Positions 17,397 through 26,472 of a stretch of 64,000 bases of DNA are shown piece by piece; position 1 is the first letter of the stretch; each line of letters opens with the position of its first letter. The DNA is taken from positions 62,001-126,000 of the forward strand of contig NZ_LZSG01000064.1 in assembly GCF_001665395.1 (NCBI RefSeq), written 5' to 3'. The notes under the pieces are model-generated. The model had not been told where the DNA came from, did no database searches, and worked only from the letters and a program-made list of their open reading frames with translations. This DNA comes from Mycobacterium sp. 1164966.3 (GTDB lineage Bacteria > Actinomycetota > Actinomycetes > Mycobacteriales > Mycobacteriaceae). The position numbers and the translations under genes were made by a program.

Positions 17397-17559
17397 CGCG
17401 TAAAGCATTGCCGGCAAACACATCTGCGGTAGCACCCTTGAGGTGAAGACTGGCGTAAAATCTGTGTACAAACCGCCCCCCAGCACGTATTCGTAATCTG
17501 CGGCGGCTACCGGCTACCCTGTGAGCTTTACCAGATCGCACCGCTCGAAGGGGATGTCT

Positions 17560-18984
17560 ATGACGGTGTCGGCGAGAAGCATCGAGGCCGACTACCTAGT
17601 GATCGGTGCCGGAGCCATGGGCATGGCCTTCACCGACACGCTGATCACCGAATCCGACGCACGCGTGGTGATTGTCGACCGCGCCCATCAACCGGGCGGA
17701 CACTGGAACGCCGCCTACCCGTTCGTGCGGCTGCATCAACCGTCGGCTTACTACGGTGTCAACTCAAGGGCATTGGGCAACAACAGGATCGACGCCGTCG
17801 GCTGGAACAAGGGGTTGGGCGAACTCGCGCCGGTCGGCGAGATATGCGCCTACTTCGACGCGGTCATGCAGCAGCAATTTCTTCCCACCGGCCGGGTCGA
17901 ATACTTCCCGATGAGCCAGTACCTCGGCGACGGGCGGCTCCGGACCATGGCGGGTACCGAATATGTCGTCACAGTAAATAAGCGAATCGTCGACGCCACC
18001 TACTTGCGCGCGATCGTTCCATCGATGCGACCCGCTCCCTATTCGGTCGCACCGGGCATTGACTGCGTTCCGCCAAGCGATCTCCCGAAATACGCACCCC
18101 GGGACCGGTACGTGATCGTCGGCGCCGGCAAAACCGGCATGGACATTTGTCTGTGGCTACTGCGAAACGGCGTCAGTCCAGACCGGCTGACCTGGATCAT
18201 GCCTCGCGATTCCTGGATGATGGACCGCGCGACGCTGCAGCCCGGGCCGACGTTCATCAAGCAGTTCCGCGACAGCTACGGCGCGACCCTCGAGGGAATC
18301 GCGGCAGCGACGTCGACCGACGACCTTTTCGACCGGCTGGAAAGTGCCGGAACTCTGCTGCGGCTCGATCCCTCGATACGGCCGACCATGTATCGGTGCG
18401 CGATCGTGTCGCGCCTGGAGTTCGAACAATTGCGCCGCATCAAGGACATCGTCAGGATGGGCCACGTCCAGCACATCGAGCCCACCGCGATCGTCCTGGA
18501 CGGCGGATCGATCACGTCGTCTCCGTCGGCCCTGTATATCGACTGCACAGCCGACGGAGCGCCGCAGCGTCCGGCCAAGCCGGTTTTCGATGGCGATCAC
18601 CTCACCCTGCAGGCGGTGCGGGGTTGCCAGCAGGTGTTCAGCGCCGCGTTCATTGCCCACGTCGAAACGGCCTACCACGACGACGAGCTGAAAAACGAAC
18701 TCTGCAAACCGATTCCGCACCCCGATCGCGACCTGGACTGGATGCGGCTGACCCATTCGGATCTGCGCAACCAGCGTCGCTGGCTGGACGACGACGAGCT
18801 GACCGACTGGCTCAGCACCGCACGGCTGAACCTGCTCGCCGAGCTGCTCCCGCCGCTGTCGGACAAGCCGCGGGTGCGGGCGCGGGTGGTGTCGATGTTT
18901 CAGGCGAAACTCGATACCGCCATGGAGCAGCTGGAAAAGCTGCTCAGCGAGCACAGTTTCGAAATCACAGATGAGCAACGCTAG
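17560..18984 (+). CDS. FAD/NAD(P)-binding oxidoreductase (flavin monooxygenase-like)
   Basis: The protein is 474 residues from ATG 17560, which sits six bases after GAAGGGG; ATG 17554 is in frame but too close. The FAD motif DYLVIGAGAMGMAFTDTLI is at the N-terminus, followed by VVIVDRAHQPGGHWNAAYPFVRLHQPS, and a second nucleotide motif YVIVGAGKTGMDICLWLL lies near residue 185. This is the two-dinucleotide layout of flavin-containing monooxygenases. Its stop overlaps the start of the thioesterase gene by 14 bases, so the two are translated together and probably share a lipid substrate. A possible -10 (TAAAAT, 17456-17461) lies about 100 bases upstream. Confidence 0.8.
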   Translation: MTVSARSIEADYLVIGAGAMGMAFTDTLITESDARVVIVDRAHQPGGHWNAAYPFVRLHQPSAYYGVNSRALGNNRIDAVGWNKGLGELAPVGEICAYFDAVMQQQFLPTGRVEYFPMSQYLGDGRLRTMAGTEYVVTVNKRIVDATYLRAIVPSMRPAPYSVAPGIDCVPPSDLPKYAPRDRYVIVGAGKTGMDICLWLLRNGVSPDRLTWIMPRDSWMMDRATLQPGPTFIKQFRDSYGATLEGIAAATSTDDLFDRLESAGTLLRLDPSIRPTMYRCAIVSRLEFEQLRRIKDIVRMGHVQHIEPTAIVLDGGSITSSPSALYIDCTADGAPQRPAKPVFDGDHLTLQAVRGCQQVFSAAFIAHVETAYHDDELKNELCKPIPHPDRDLDWMRLTHSDLRNQRRWLDDDELTDWLSTARLNLLAELLPPLSDKPRVRARVVSMFQAKLDTAMEQLEKLLSEHSFEITDEQR

Positions 18985-19753
18985 AGGAGCGGCCGTGTCC
19001 GAAATCCCCGAGCCGGACATGCCACTGGTCGACCTACCCGACTCGGGGTATGTCTACGAAACCGGTTGGCGGCTGGCCACAACGGATATTGACGAGCACA
19101 AACGCTTGCGCCTCGACGGCGTGGCGCGCTACATCCAGGAAGTGGGCGCCGAACATCTCGGCGATGCAAAACTTGCCGATGTCCATCCACACTGGATCGT
19201 CCTGCGAACTGTCATCGACGTCGTGCAACCGATCGAAATCCCCAGCGATATCACCTTCCGTCGTTGGTGTGCAGCGCTTTCCACACGTTGGTGCAGCATG
19301 CGCGTTCAGCTGCAGGGTTCCGACGGCGGACGAATCGAGACCGAGGGTTTCTGGATCTGCATGAACAAAGACACCCTGACCCCCTCGCGTCTGTCCGACG
19401 ATTGCATCGCGCGCTTCGGCAGCACCACCGACAATCACCGGCTCCGGTGGCGCCCGTGGCTCACCGAACCGGTCAATGGCGTCGTTACTCCGTTTCCGCT
19501 GCGCCGCACCGATATTGACCATTTCGAACACGTCAACAACACCATCTACTGGCATGGCGTGCACGAGATCCTCGGCCAAGCACCAGAACTGGAGGGCGCG
19601 CCGTATCGCGCCGTCCTCGAATACCGCAGGCCGATCAAACTGGGCGAATCGGTGACCATCCATTCCGAGCGTCACCACGACACCCTACGCATGCACTTCA
19701 CCGTCGGCGACGACGTACGCGCCGCCGCGCTGGTGCGCAAATCTCACGGATAA
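18971..19753 (+). CDS. Acyl-ACP thioesterase family protein (Rv2001-like)
   Basis: This 260-residue double hot-dog protein resembles FatA/FatB-type acyl-ACP thioesterases and mycobacterial Rv2001. The first half includes YETGWRLATTDIDEHKRLRLDGVARYIQEVGAEHL, and the second half RRTDIDHFEHVNNTIYWHGVHEIL, where the D-x-x-x-H-V-N-N-x-x-Y motif is the typical active-site strand. It is expected to hydrolyse long acyl thioesters in the cytoplasm. GTG 18995 is an alternative start that would remove the overlap with the upstream oxidoreductase. The coupling with that oxidoreductase suggests oxidation and release of one acyl chain. Confidence 0.85.
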   Translation: MSNARGAAVSEIPEPDMPLVDLPDSGYVYETGWRLATTDIDEHKRLRLDGVARYIQEVGAEHLGDAKLADVHPHWIVLRTVIDVVQPIEIPSDITFRRWCAALSTRWCSMRVQLQGSDGGRIETEGFWICMNKDTLTPSRLSDDCIARFGSTTDNHRLRWRPWLTEPVNGVVTPFPLRRTDIDHFEHVNNTIYWHGVHEILGQAPELEGAPYRAVLEYRRPIKLGESVTIHSERHHDTLRMHFTVGDDVRAAALVRKSHG

Positions 19754-20568
19754 GCCGCAACGCAGGCCTCATTGGGCAGACCCGACGCGAATTCCTCGAC
19801 ATCGAACGGCCGGCTCAGGCGCGCCCGCAGTTTGGCCGGATCAATCAGCAGGCTGATCTCGGCGGTTTGGCGAGCAAACAACCGTCCGATGAATGGGTAG
19901 AGACGGCGCATCAGTGTCCGTTCCGCGGCGGTGCAACGCGCCGCGCAGTAGCCGACGTGGCCGATCTCATCGGTCAGGATGTCGTTGTAGAGCCGCTCGA
20001 TCCGGGCGGCGACATCTGGTTCGTCGGCGAACAACTCGGCGCCGACCCGTCGCAGCTCGTCGAACATCACGCAACCGGCCATTTCCGCGGCACCCACGAC
20101 GGCGAAGCTGAGCCGTTCGGGCAGAAAGACATTGAGCTTGACGAACTGCCGCATGACCAGCGGCGGCGGGCTCACGTGGAACGGCAGATCGAAGATGTCC
20201 AGCACGTAGGCGAGCAGGCGGGTGTGATAGTGCTCCTCGAGTTCCATGTACACCCGCTCCGGAAGCGTGTCGTCACCACTGTTGCGCCCGTAGGTCTCCC
20301 CCAATCCCACACCGAACCTTTCCGCCTGGTTGAGTTTGGCGGTGGCCAAGAGGAACAGCATGTCACGGCCGACATTTTGCTCGGGTTTCCGACGACGGAG
20401 ATTGCGCGCGAACACTTCTCGATCAATGTGACGGGCCGAGCGGACCGGGTCGGCCTCGAGCGCCGCGAAGAATTCCTCGCGGTTGGCCAGGCGGCGATTC
20501 AGGAGATCCGCCTCCCCGTCGCGGCGCGCCAAATAGACGCGGTAGCCGTCAATTCCCATAGCGTTCAT
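19744..20568 (-). CDS. Ferritin-like diiron-type protein of unknown function
   Basis: This 274-residue, mainly helical protein has two carboxylate/histidine segments, YMELEEHYHTRLLAYVLD (E-x2-H-x-H region, near residue 107) and YNDILTDEIGHVGYCAARC (D-E-x2-H, near residue 200). These resemble the E-x-x-H pairs of ferritin-like oxygenases or ribonucleotide-reductase-like proteins. The spacing of about 90 residues between them fits a four-helix bundle. No family name can be assigned with certainty. It starts with an ATGA overlap behind the TetR gene, and its stop overlaps the convergent thioesterase by 10 bases. Confidence 0.6.
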   Translation of the reverse strand: MNAMGIDGYRVYLARRDGEADLLNRRLANREEFFAALEADPVRSARHIDREVFARNLRRRKPEQNVGRDMLFLLATAKLNQAERFGVGLGETYGRNSGDDTLPERVYMELEEHYHTRLLAYVLDIFDLPFHVSPPPLVMRQFVKLNVFLPERLSFAVVGAAEMAGCVMFDELRRVGAELFADEPDVAARIERLYNDILTDEIGHVGYCAARCTAAERTLMRRLYPFIGRLFARQTAEISLLIDPAKLRARLSRPFDVEEFASGLPNEACVAAYP

Positions 20569-21179
20569 CGCTTCTCCATTCCTTTGACTACGGTCGCCAC
20601 ATAGCGATCCAGCAGCGTCGTCCGCGCCCGGGACGCAGATATTCCGGTGGCCAGCAACGCGAATAGACCGGTCAGGAAAATCACGCCCAGCTCGTCCGCA
20701 TTGGCGTCCTGCGGCACCCGTCCCGCGGCCTGCGCCTGACCGATTACACCGATGACGAACTCGGCCAACGGGTGCTCCCCCAGTTGGTCTTCGACGGGCC
20801 GCGCCGGTGAGAAGTGCAGGCCCAACATGTCTCGGAAAACTAGCGGCCCCAACCGTCGCTCCGCGGCAACGACCTGGCGCACCAGCATCTTCAGCACCGA
20901 CATCAGGTCGGGATTTTCCGTTGGCGAGTTGAGTTTCGCCACAATCTTGACCTCTTCGGCCCGCTCCAGTTCGACAAGCACATGCTCTTTGGTCGGGAAG
21001 TGGAAGTAGAAGGTACCGCGTGACACTCCCGCCGCCGCGGCAATCGCCGCGACGTCCGCACTGGCCAAACCGGACCTCCCGATCTCTGCCAGCGCCGCCT
21101 CGAACACCCGCGCCCGGGTCTGCAGCCGCTGGGCATCCCGCGCCCGCACAACCGGTGATGCAGATTGTGCGGATGGCAT
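20565..21179 (-). CDS. TetR family transcriptional regulator
   Basis: The protein is 204 residues from ATG 21179 (MPSAQSASPVVRARDAQRLQTRARVFEAALAEIGRSGLAS). The helix-turn-helix is about residues 22-68 (ADVAAIAAAAGVSRGTFYFHFPTKEHVLVEL). The stop overlaps the ATG of the diiron gene (ATGA), which makes the two an operon. An upstream inverted repeat, TCATTG at 21199-21204 and CAATGA at 21213-21218 with an 8-base spacer, is a candidate autoregulatory site. An earlier in-frame start at 21215 would run through that repeat, so the later ATG is preferred. Confidence 0.88.
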   Translation of the reverse strand: MPSAQSASPVVRARDAQRLQTRARVFEAALAEIGRSGLASADVAAIAAAAGVSRGTFYFHFPTKEHVLVELERAEEVKIVAKLNSPTENPDLMSVLKMLVRQVVAAERRLGPLVFRDMLGLHFSPARPVEDQLGEHPLAEFVIGVIGQAQAAGRVPQDANADELGVIFLTGLFALLATGISASRARTTLLDRYVATVVKGMEKR

Positions 21180-21344
21180 AGTTTGCACTCTACGAAGTTC
21201 ATTGTCACCTGTCAATGACGGCCGTCAGCGAAGGCTTCAGCCCGGATGCTCGGACACGGCCAGACGGGTGGCGAACAGCTGGCGGTTTTGTTGGCCGGCG
21301 TTGGGTGAGCGGATTTGTCGGACCTGTCTTGGAGACTGCGGGGT

Positions 21345-23042
21345 ATGACCGAGCTCAAGCTGCGTGAGTGGCGTGGGGTGAAACCGGTCGCGACTGCCAC
21401 GGGGGTGGCGATCGGTACCCGGTTGCGCACGAGCGCGCAGGATGAGCCGGTGCTCGACGCGGTGGCTGCGCACCTGGGTCGGTTGCGTCGTGCTGATCTG
21501 GCGGCGACCTCACGCCGCGAACCGGTGGATCCCACGTTGGGCAGCCAGGCGCGTCAACAGGTTCGCCGCACCCGGCTCAACGCGCGTAAGCGGGCGTTGA
21601 CCGCGCACTCCTCGGCTCGGTGGGCCAATGCGATCATCGCCGCAAACGACGACCAGTACCGGCTGGCACGCGACGCCGGCTATCGCCACATCGTGGGGTT
21701 GCGGGCGGCGATCGCCACGATCGAAAAGCGCCTGGCCGCTCCGGCCGCCGACACCTTGACCCCTGCGGAGCGCACCGCCCGTCGCAAAGCCCACGCGACG
21801 AAAGGCTATGCCAGCCAGCAGGAACGGTTCACCAAGCAGCAGCGGCTGCAGCGTCTGCGCGCTCAGCTCGCCTGGGTCGAAAATGATCGTGCCGCCCACC
21901 GGGTTCATGTGGTGGAGGGGGGTAAACGGCTGGCCACAACGCGCCATCACCTCGAGGATGCCGGGCTCAGCGTTGATGCGTGGCGCGACCAGTGGGCGGC
22001 GGCGCGGTATCGGATCAGCGCCAACGGCTCCCCGGATGAGCCGTTCGGGAATCTGACCATCACCGTCACCCCCGCCGGTGAGGTGAGTGTGCGGTTGCCG
22101 AAACCGTTGGAACACCTGGCCAATGCCGCCCGTGGCCGTTATGTACTGTCGTGCCCCGCGGTGTTCGCTCACCGCTCGCAGCAGTGGGAAGAGCGGATCA
22201 CCAGCGGGAACTCGGTGTCCTACACCATCACCCGCAAGCCTGGCCGCAGTGGCCGTTATCTGACCGCGACGTGGTCGGTCCCGTCGTCGCCGTCCTCGGT
22301 GGGCCATGACGACCAGAGCGACGACGGCGACGGGTGCGCCAGCGGACCACTGGTGGCGGTGGACCTTAACGACGGGCATCTTGCGCTGCGGCGGCTAGAC
22401 AGTCACGGCAACCCGATTGGTGCGGCGCACCGCATCGATATCGACCTCACCGGCAGCACCTCACGCCGCGACGCCCAGGTTCGCCACGCCATCACCGGAC
22501 TGATTCACTACGCGCAGCGCTATGGCCTGGCCACGATCGCGGTGGAAGACCTCGACTTCACCGACGCCCGCACGACCGGTCGGGAAACGATGGGCCGCGG
22601 GCAGCGCGGCAAACGGTTCCGTCGCGCCGTGTCTGGCATCCCCACCGCGGTGTTCCGCAACCGACTGACCACCATGTGTCCTCGGGCCGGTATTGATCTG
22701 TTCGCGGTCAATCCCGCCTACAGCAGCATCTGGGGCGCCCAACACTGGCAGCGCCCCTACCCAAATGTCACCCGACACCAGGCAGCCGCCACGGTGATCG
22801 GGCGTCGCGCCCAAGGCTATTCGGCCCGGCGACGGAAAGGTGTGACACCGACACGACCGGAGGATCGTGCGGTGAGAGCTACCAACCAGGCCGTGCACGA
22901 GCAGTCTCGGGTGTCTGGGAACCGCCACCGGTCAGGGATACGAGGAACCCAATCTCGCCCGCCCAACCGGAACGAACGCGGTGATCCACGCCGGGCAACC
23001 GTTACCCCGGCACCGGCCAATAGCGGCCAACTTCAGCTGTAA
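21345..23042 (+). CDS. Orphan TnpB-like RuvC-fold protein
   Basis: The protein is 565 residues from ATG 21345 (GGAG 10 bases upstream; GTG-type start at 21315 possible). The C-terminal half has TnpB-type RuvC segments: VAVDLNDGHLALRRLD (RuvC-I aspartate), TIAVEDLDFTDARTTGRE (RuvC-II glutamate), and DLFAVNPAYSSIWGAQHW followed by VTRHQAAATVIGRRAQGY, where RuvC-III belongs. No C-x2-C zinc finger is seen, and glutamine sits where an aspartate is expected. The middle contains a lysine/arginine-rich helical region (residues about 115-190). No TnpA gene, inverted repeat or second end is visible nearby. The last 75 residues are arginine/proline rich and look unstructured. It may be a domesticated or dying transposon gene. 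Confidence 0.7.
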   Translation: MTELKLREWRGVKPVATATGVAIGTRLRTSAQDEPVLDAVAAHLGRLRRADLAATSRREPVDPTLGSQARQQVRRTRLNARKRALTAHSSARWANAIIAANDDQYRLARDAGYRHIVGLRAAIATIEKRLAAPAADTLTPAERTARRKAHATKGYASQQERFTKQQRLQRLRAQLAWVENDRAAHRVHVVEGGKRLATTRHHLEDAGLSVDAWRDQWAAARYRISANGSPDEPFGNLTITVTPAGEVSVRLPKPLEHLANAARGRYVLSCPAVFAHRSQQWEERITSGNSVSYTITRKPGRSGRYLTATWSVPSSPSSVGHDDQSDDGDGCASGPLVAVDLNDGHLALRRLDSHGNPIGAAHRIDIDLTGSTSRRDAQVRHAITGLIHYAQRYGLATIAVEDLDFTDARTTGRETMGRGQRGKRFRRAVSGIPTAVFRNRLTTMCPRAGIDLFAVNPAYSSIWGAQHWQRPYPNVTRHQAAATVIGRRAQGYSARRRKGVTPTRPEDRAVRATNQAVHEQSRVSGNRHRSGIRGTQSRPPNRNERGDPRRATVTPAPANSGQLQL

Positions 23043-23087
23043 CGGTACCGTGGCGCTCGTGCACCGCATTGACGTCCCAAGGATCTA

Positions 23088-24401
23088 GTGGATCGGATAG
23101 ACACTGCTCGGCCGGTCCGCAACCTGGCCGTCGACTACTACCGCGTATCAGGTGTGGTCCTCATCGTGCTGGGGCACTGGCTGGCCGGATCGGTGACGTA
23201 CGAAGACGGACGATTCGGCCGCCAGAACCCTCTAGTGGATCAGCCGTGGACGCAATGGCTGACGTGGCCCTTCCAGGCGGTCCCGGTGTTCTTCCTGGTG
23301 GCCGGATACGCCGGCGCGGTGTCGTGGACGCATCGCGGCGGCGGCGGCATGGAGCGCCCGGTATGGCTCCGGCACCGGCTGGCCCGAGTGCTGGGACCGA
23401 CCGCGGTGTACGTCGGGACGGTGTCGGTGATCGTGGAGTTCGCCGACGTCGTTGGCGTGGACGGTTCCACGCTGTCCTATGCCGGGTGGGCGGTTGCGAT
23501 GCACCTATGGTTCCTTGCGGTCTACCTGCTTGTGGTGTCGCTGACGCCCGTTGCCGTTGCGGCACATCGCCGTTGGGGATTGTGGGTGCCGGCAGCACTG
23601 GCGGTGGGGGTCGCGGGGGTGGATGCGGCGTCGGTGGGCGCCCACGTGCCCTACCTCGGCTGGCTGAACTACCTGCTGTGCTGGGGCGCTGTATACCAAC
23701 TCGGAATCGCCTGGCACGAAGGGCGATTGGCGGGTCGCAGAGCCGTGTTACTGGTTGTCGGGTCAGCGACAGCGCTGGCGCTGCTGATCGGGCTGGGCCC
23801 GTTCCCGGTCAGCATGATCGGCGTTCCCGGTCAACCCGTGCAGAACAACGAGCCGCCCTCGGTGGCGATGCTGGCGTTCGCAGGTGCACAAGCCGGAATA
23901 GCGATAATGCTCGCGCCCGCGCTCAACCGCGTGCTACGTCCCGCCCGGGTGCGGCGGGTGCTGTCAATGGCCAACAACAACGTCATGGCCCTGTATCTGT
24001 GGCACATGATTCCCGTTGTCATTGTGGCGGTTCTCGCCTACCCGGCCGGACTGTTGCCACAACCGGCCGAGGGAACCGCCGAGTGGTGGCTGGCGCGGCT
24101 GGAGTGGGTGACGATTCTCAGCTTCGTGACGGCGATCGAGCTGGTGCTGTTGTGGTGGGCGCGAAGGTTTTTCGCGGCTCCGCTGCCCATGATCGGTGCC
24201 CCGATAACCCCCCGCTGGGTCGAACCGCTCACCCTGGCCGGTGCCGCGACTGCGGCGTACGGCCTGGCGTTCTTCGCGGCCGAAGGTTTTGCGCCCGACG
24301 GCCACTTTTCGTGGGTGACAGCGCTGATCTTTGCTTGCAGTGTAATGCTGGCGGCATTGCGACCGACGGTTCAGGCGCCGCGGCATGCAGGTCGGCGTTG
24401 A
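23088..24401 (+). CDS. Acyltransferase family 3 membrane protein
   Basis: This 437-residue protein has about ten membrane segments. The family-3 acyltransferase opening is VDYYRVSGVVLIVLGHWLAGS (the R and H positions typical of the OafA/YrhL fold), followed by FQAVPVFFLVAGYAGAVSW. These integral enzymes transfer acetyl or other acyl groups onto extracytoplasmic sugars or lipids. The start is GTG 23088 with AAGGAT upstream. Neighbours do not indicate the acceptor. The gene lies 45 bases after the TnpB-like gene and is convergent with the TetR at 24537; the 135-base interval shows no strong hairpin. Confidence 0.88.
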   Translation: MDRIDTARPVRNLAVDYYRVSGVVLIVLGHWLAGSVTYEDGRFGRQNPLVDQPWTQWLTWPFQAVPVFFLVAGYAGAVSWTHRGGGGMERPVWLRHRLARVLGPTAVYVGTVSVIVEFADVVGVDGSTLSYAGWAVAMHLWFLAVYLLVVSLTPVAVAAHRRWGLWVPAALAVGVAGVDAASVGAHVPYLGWLNYLLCWGAVYQLGIAWHEGRLAGRRAVLLVVGSATALALLIGLGPFPVSMIGVPGQPVQNNEPPSVAMLAFAGAQAGIAIMLAPALNRVLRPARVRRVLSMANNNVMALYLWHMIPVVIVAVLAYPAGLLPQPAEGTAEWWLARLEWVTILSFVTAIELVLLWWARRFFAAPLPMIGAPITPRWVEPLTLAGAATAAYGLAFFAAEGFAPDGHFSWVTALIFACSVMLAALRPTVQAPRHAGRR

Positions 24402-24536
24402 CCTGTCGGCCGTGCGGCCGTCGCGCCGAGTTTCCGTGTGAATCTTGGGCTTTGGCGGTGCAACCTGGGCGAACGCCGCCAGTGCACAATCAAAGCCATA
24501 AGCGCACGCTGAACGCTCCGTGTGTATAGGGCCAAC

Positions 24537-25205
24537 TCACGCGGCCGAATCGGGCCTACCCCAGGAACCGAGGTCCGGCAGTGGCCGTTGGCATACGGCA
24601 TGCGCCTCGGCGGCACTGAGCCCGAACAAGCGCAACACGTTTTCGGTCATCGCGTCAGCCGCCGATGCGGCGTCACGACCGGGATCTCCCCGCAGCAGGA
24701 CACCGAGCCCTAACAGCGCGCCACCAGCGGTGGCCAATGCCAATTGTGGGTCTTCGATCTGAAAACGCCCGGCCGCGGCCGCAGCCTCGATGTCCCGCAG
24801 GGCACGGGGTGCCAGGCCACGGTCGGACGACAGCAGCGCCGGCCCGTTGGCCAACAAGATGTCGCTCTCCCGCGGGCGTTCGCGTAACAGCCGCCCCGTC
24901 AACCGGAAACTGCTGGCAAATGTTTCAGCAGGGTCCTCGATCGCCGCGGTGAGCTCGTCGAGCAGCGCACCGTGCGCGTCCAACACATCTGCCACAGCGG
25001 CCTCGAACAACTGCTCTTTGCTGTCGAAGTGGTTGTAGAACGAGCCCATCCCGACATCTGCGGCCCGGGTGATCTCGAGGACAGGGACGTTCGTCTTGCC
25101 TTCGGCGATCAACTGTTGGGCGGCCTTGACCAGCGCCGACCGGGTGCGCTGTTTCCGGCGCTCCAGACGGTTGGGTGGCGCTGACTCGTATGACCTGGCG
25201 CTCAT
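24537..25205 (-). CDS. TetR family transcriptional regulator of the aromatic operon
   Basis: The protein is 222 residues from ATG 25205, which follows GGAGG by five bases; ATG 25217 is in frame but less well placed. The helix-turn-helix (RKQRTRSALVKAAQQLIAEGKTNVPVLEITRAADVGMGSFYNHFDSKEQLFEAAV) lies at about residues 17-70. The C-terminal domain contains RLTGRLLRERPRESDILLANGPALL. It diverges from the VOC dioxygenase gene and two near-identical palindromes lie in between. It is expected to repress the meta-cleavage operon and respond to a pathway metabolite. Confidence 0.88.
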   Translation of the reverse strand: MSARSYESAPPNRLERRKQRTRSALVKAAQQLIAEGKTNVPVLEITRAADVGMGSFYNHFDSKEQLFEAAVADVLDAHGALLDELTAAIEDPAETFASSFRLTGRLLRERPRESDILLANGPALLSSDRGLAPRALRDIEAAAAAGRFQIEDPQLALATAGGALLGLGVLLRGDPGRDAASAADAMTENVLRLFGLSAAEAHAVCQRPLPDLGSWGRPDSAA

Positions 25206-25251
25206 CGTGGCCTCCATTCCACAACCGGACCTTGGTAGTATGCATCAATCC

Positions 25252-25309
25252 TGAGGAATTCGTCAGCACCTATTGACTGAGCGTCGCCTCGTATGTGACG
25301 ATTTCGTCA
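25252..25309. promoter_or_regulatory. Two TGACGA-N2-TCGTCA operators
   Basis: TGACGA-TT-TCGTCA at 25296-25309 is a perfect palindrome. TGAGGA-AT-TCGTCA at 25252-25265 differs from it by one arm base. Centres are 44 bases apart, roughly four helical turns. They lie between the TetR gene and the dioxygenase operon, so the regulator probably binds both sites on the same face. Confidence 0.7.
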
Positions 25310-25329
25310 GTTAGTTGATCGGAGAGGCG

Positions 25330-26472
25330 ATGAAACCAATGGTCGGCACCCGCGGGGCCCAACATAAGGATCTGCATAGCGAGCAGGGAGCCCTCCGAGG
25401 TGAACACCCCGGCCGCTCGCGGAATCCGGTGATCAAGGTCGCCGACATCGCCTGGCTGGAGTTCGAGAAACCAGACCTGCTTCGCGCCGAGGCATTCGCC
25501 CGGGCTTTCGGCTTCCAGACCGCGCGACGCGATCCGGCCGAACTTCAGCTGCGTGGTACCGACGCGGGTTCGCCGTGCATGATGGTGCGCCGCGGCCAAC
25601 GGACGCGGTTCACCGGCGTTGCGTTTCGGGCGTGCGACGAGGTCGACGTGCTGCGGCTGGCCGAGGCATCTGGCGCCACCGCCCGACCGCTGCCGGAAAG
25701 TGTGGGTGGCCTGTCGGTCGACCTGGTCGACCCGAGCGGGGTTCTGGTGCGGGTGGTCGCGGGCATGCATCAGCTGCCGGAACTTCCGGCGCAGCGGCCG
25801 CACGTCTTCAACCTCGGGCATGAACCACTGCGCACCAACGCCACTCAGCGTCCTCCACGCGCGCCGGCGCGGGTGCAGCGTCTGGGCCATGTGGTGCTGC
25901 AGTCGACGAAGTACCTGCAGTCGCTGGACTGGTATCTGGACAACTTGGGGATGATCGTCAGCGACTTCCTGTTCTTCCCGGGCCAGCGCGGACGGGGTCC
26001 GACGATGAGCTTTATCCGCTGCGATCGCGGGTCGGAGCCGGCGGATCACCACACGTTGGCGGTGGCTTTGGGTCCGGCCAATCGCTACATCCACTCGGCG
26101 TATCAGGTGAGCGACCTCGACGCCCTGGCCGCAGGCGGCGAATACCTCAGCGACCGTGGCTATTTCCGCTCTTGGGGAATCGGCAGGCATATCCAGGGCA
26201 GTCAGATCTTCGACTACTGGCGCGATCCCGATGGCTTCCTCGTCGAACACTTCACCGACGGCGACATGTTCGACAACACGCTCGAGCCGGGCTGGGCACC
26301 CTTTACCGCATCCGGGCTAGCCCAGTGGGGCCCGCCTGCCACCAAGGACTTTCTTGGAACCAGCCCGAGATCGGCTCGTCACGAAGTCGTTTCGATGATC
26401 AGGGCGCTTCGCCAAAGCAACGAGTTCGATATCAACCGCCTCATCGGCTTACTGAAGGTGCCCACGTCATGA
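25330..26472 (+). CDS. VOC family extradiol (type I) dioxygenase-like protein
   Basis: The protein is 380 residues from ATG 25330 (TTG 25315 and ATG 25339 are alternatives). It has two vicinal-oxygen-chelate modules. The second supplies the metal triad: RLGHVVLQST (His), DHHTLAVALG (His) and GFLVEHFTDGD (Glu). This is the layout of 2,3-dihydroxybiphenyl dioxygenase-type enzymes, which cleave catechol rings next to the diol with Fe(II). An ATGA overlap couples it to the FAH gene. The catechol substrate is not determinable. Confidence 0.85.
   Translation: MKPMVGTRGAQHKDLHSEQGALRGEHPGRSRNPVIKVADIAWLEFEKPDLLRAEAFARAFGFQTARRDPAELQLRGTDAGSPCMMVRRGQRTRFTGVAFRACDEVDVLRLAEASGATARPLPESVGGLSVDLVDPSGVLVRVVAGMHQLPELPAQRPHVFNLGHEPLRTNATQRPPRAPARVQRLGHVVLQSTKYLQSLDWYLDNLGMIVSDFLFFPGQRGRGPTMSFIRCDRGSEPADHHTLAVALGPANRYIHSAYQVSDLDALAAGGEYLSDRGYFRSWGIGRHIQGSQIFDYWRDPDGFLVEHFTDGDMFDNTLEPGWAPFTASGLAQWGPPATKDFLGTSPRSARHEVVSMIRALRQSNEFDINRLIGLLKVPTS

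Noticed and set aside
21216..21344. Possible insertion sequence end before the TnpB-like gene
   Set aside because: No terminal inverted repeat or target duplication could be found on either side.
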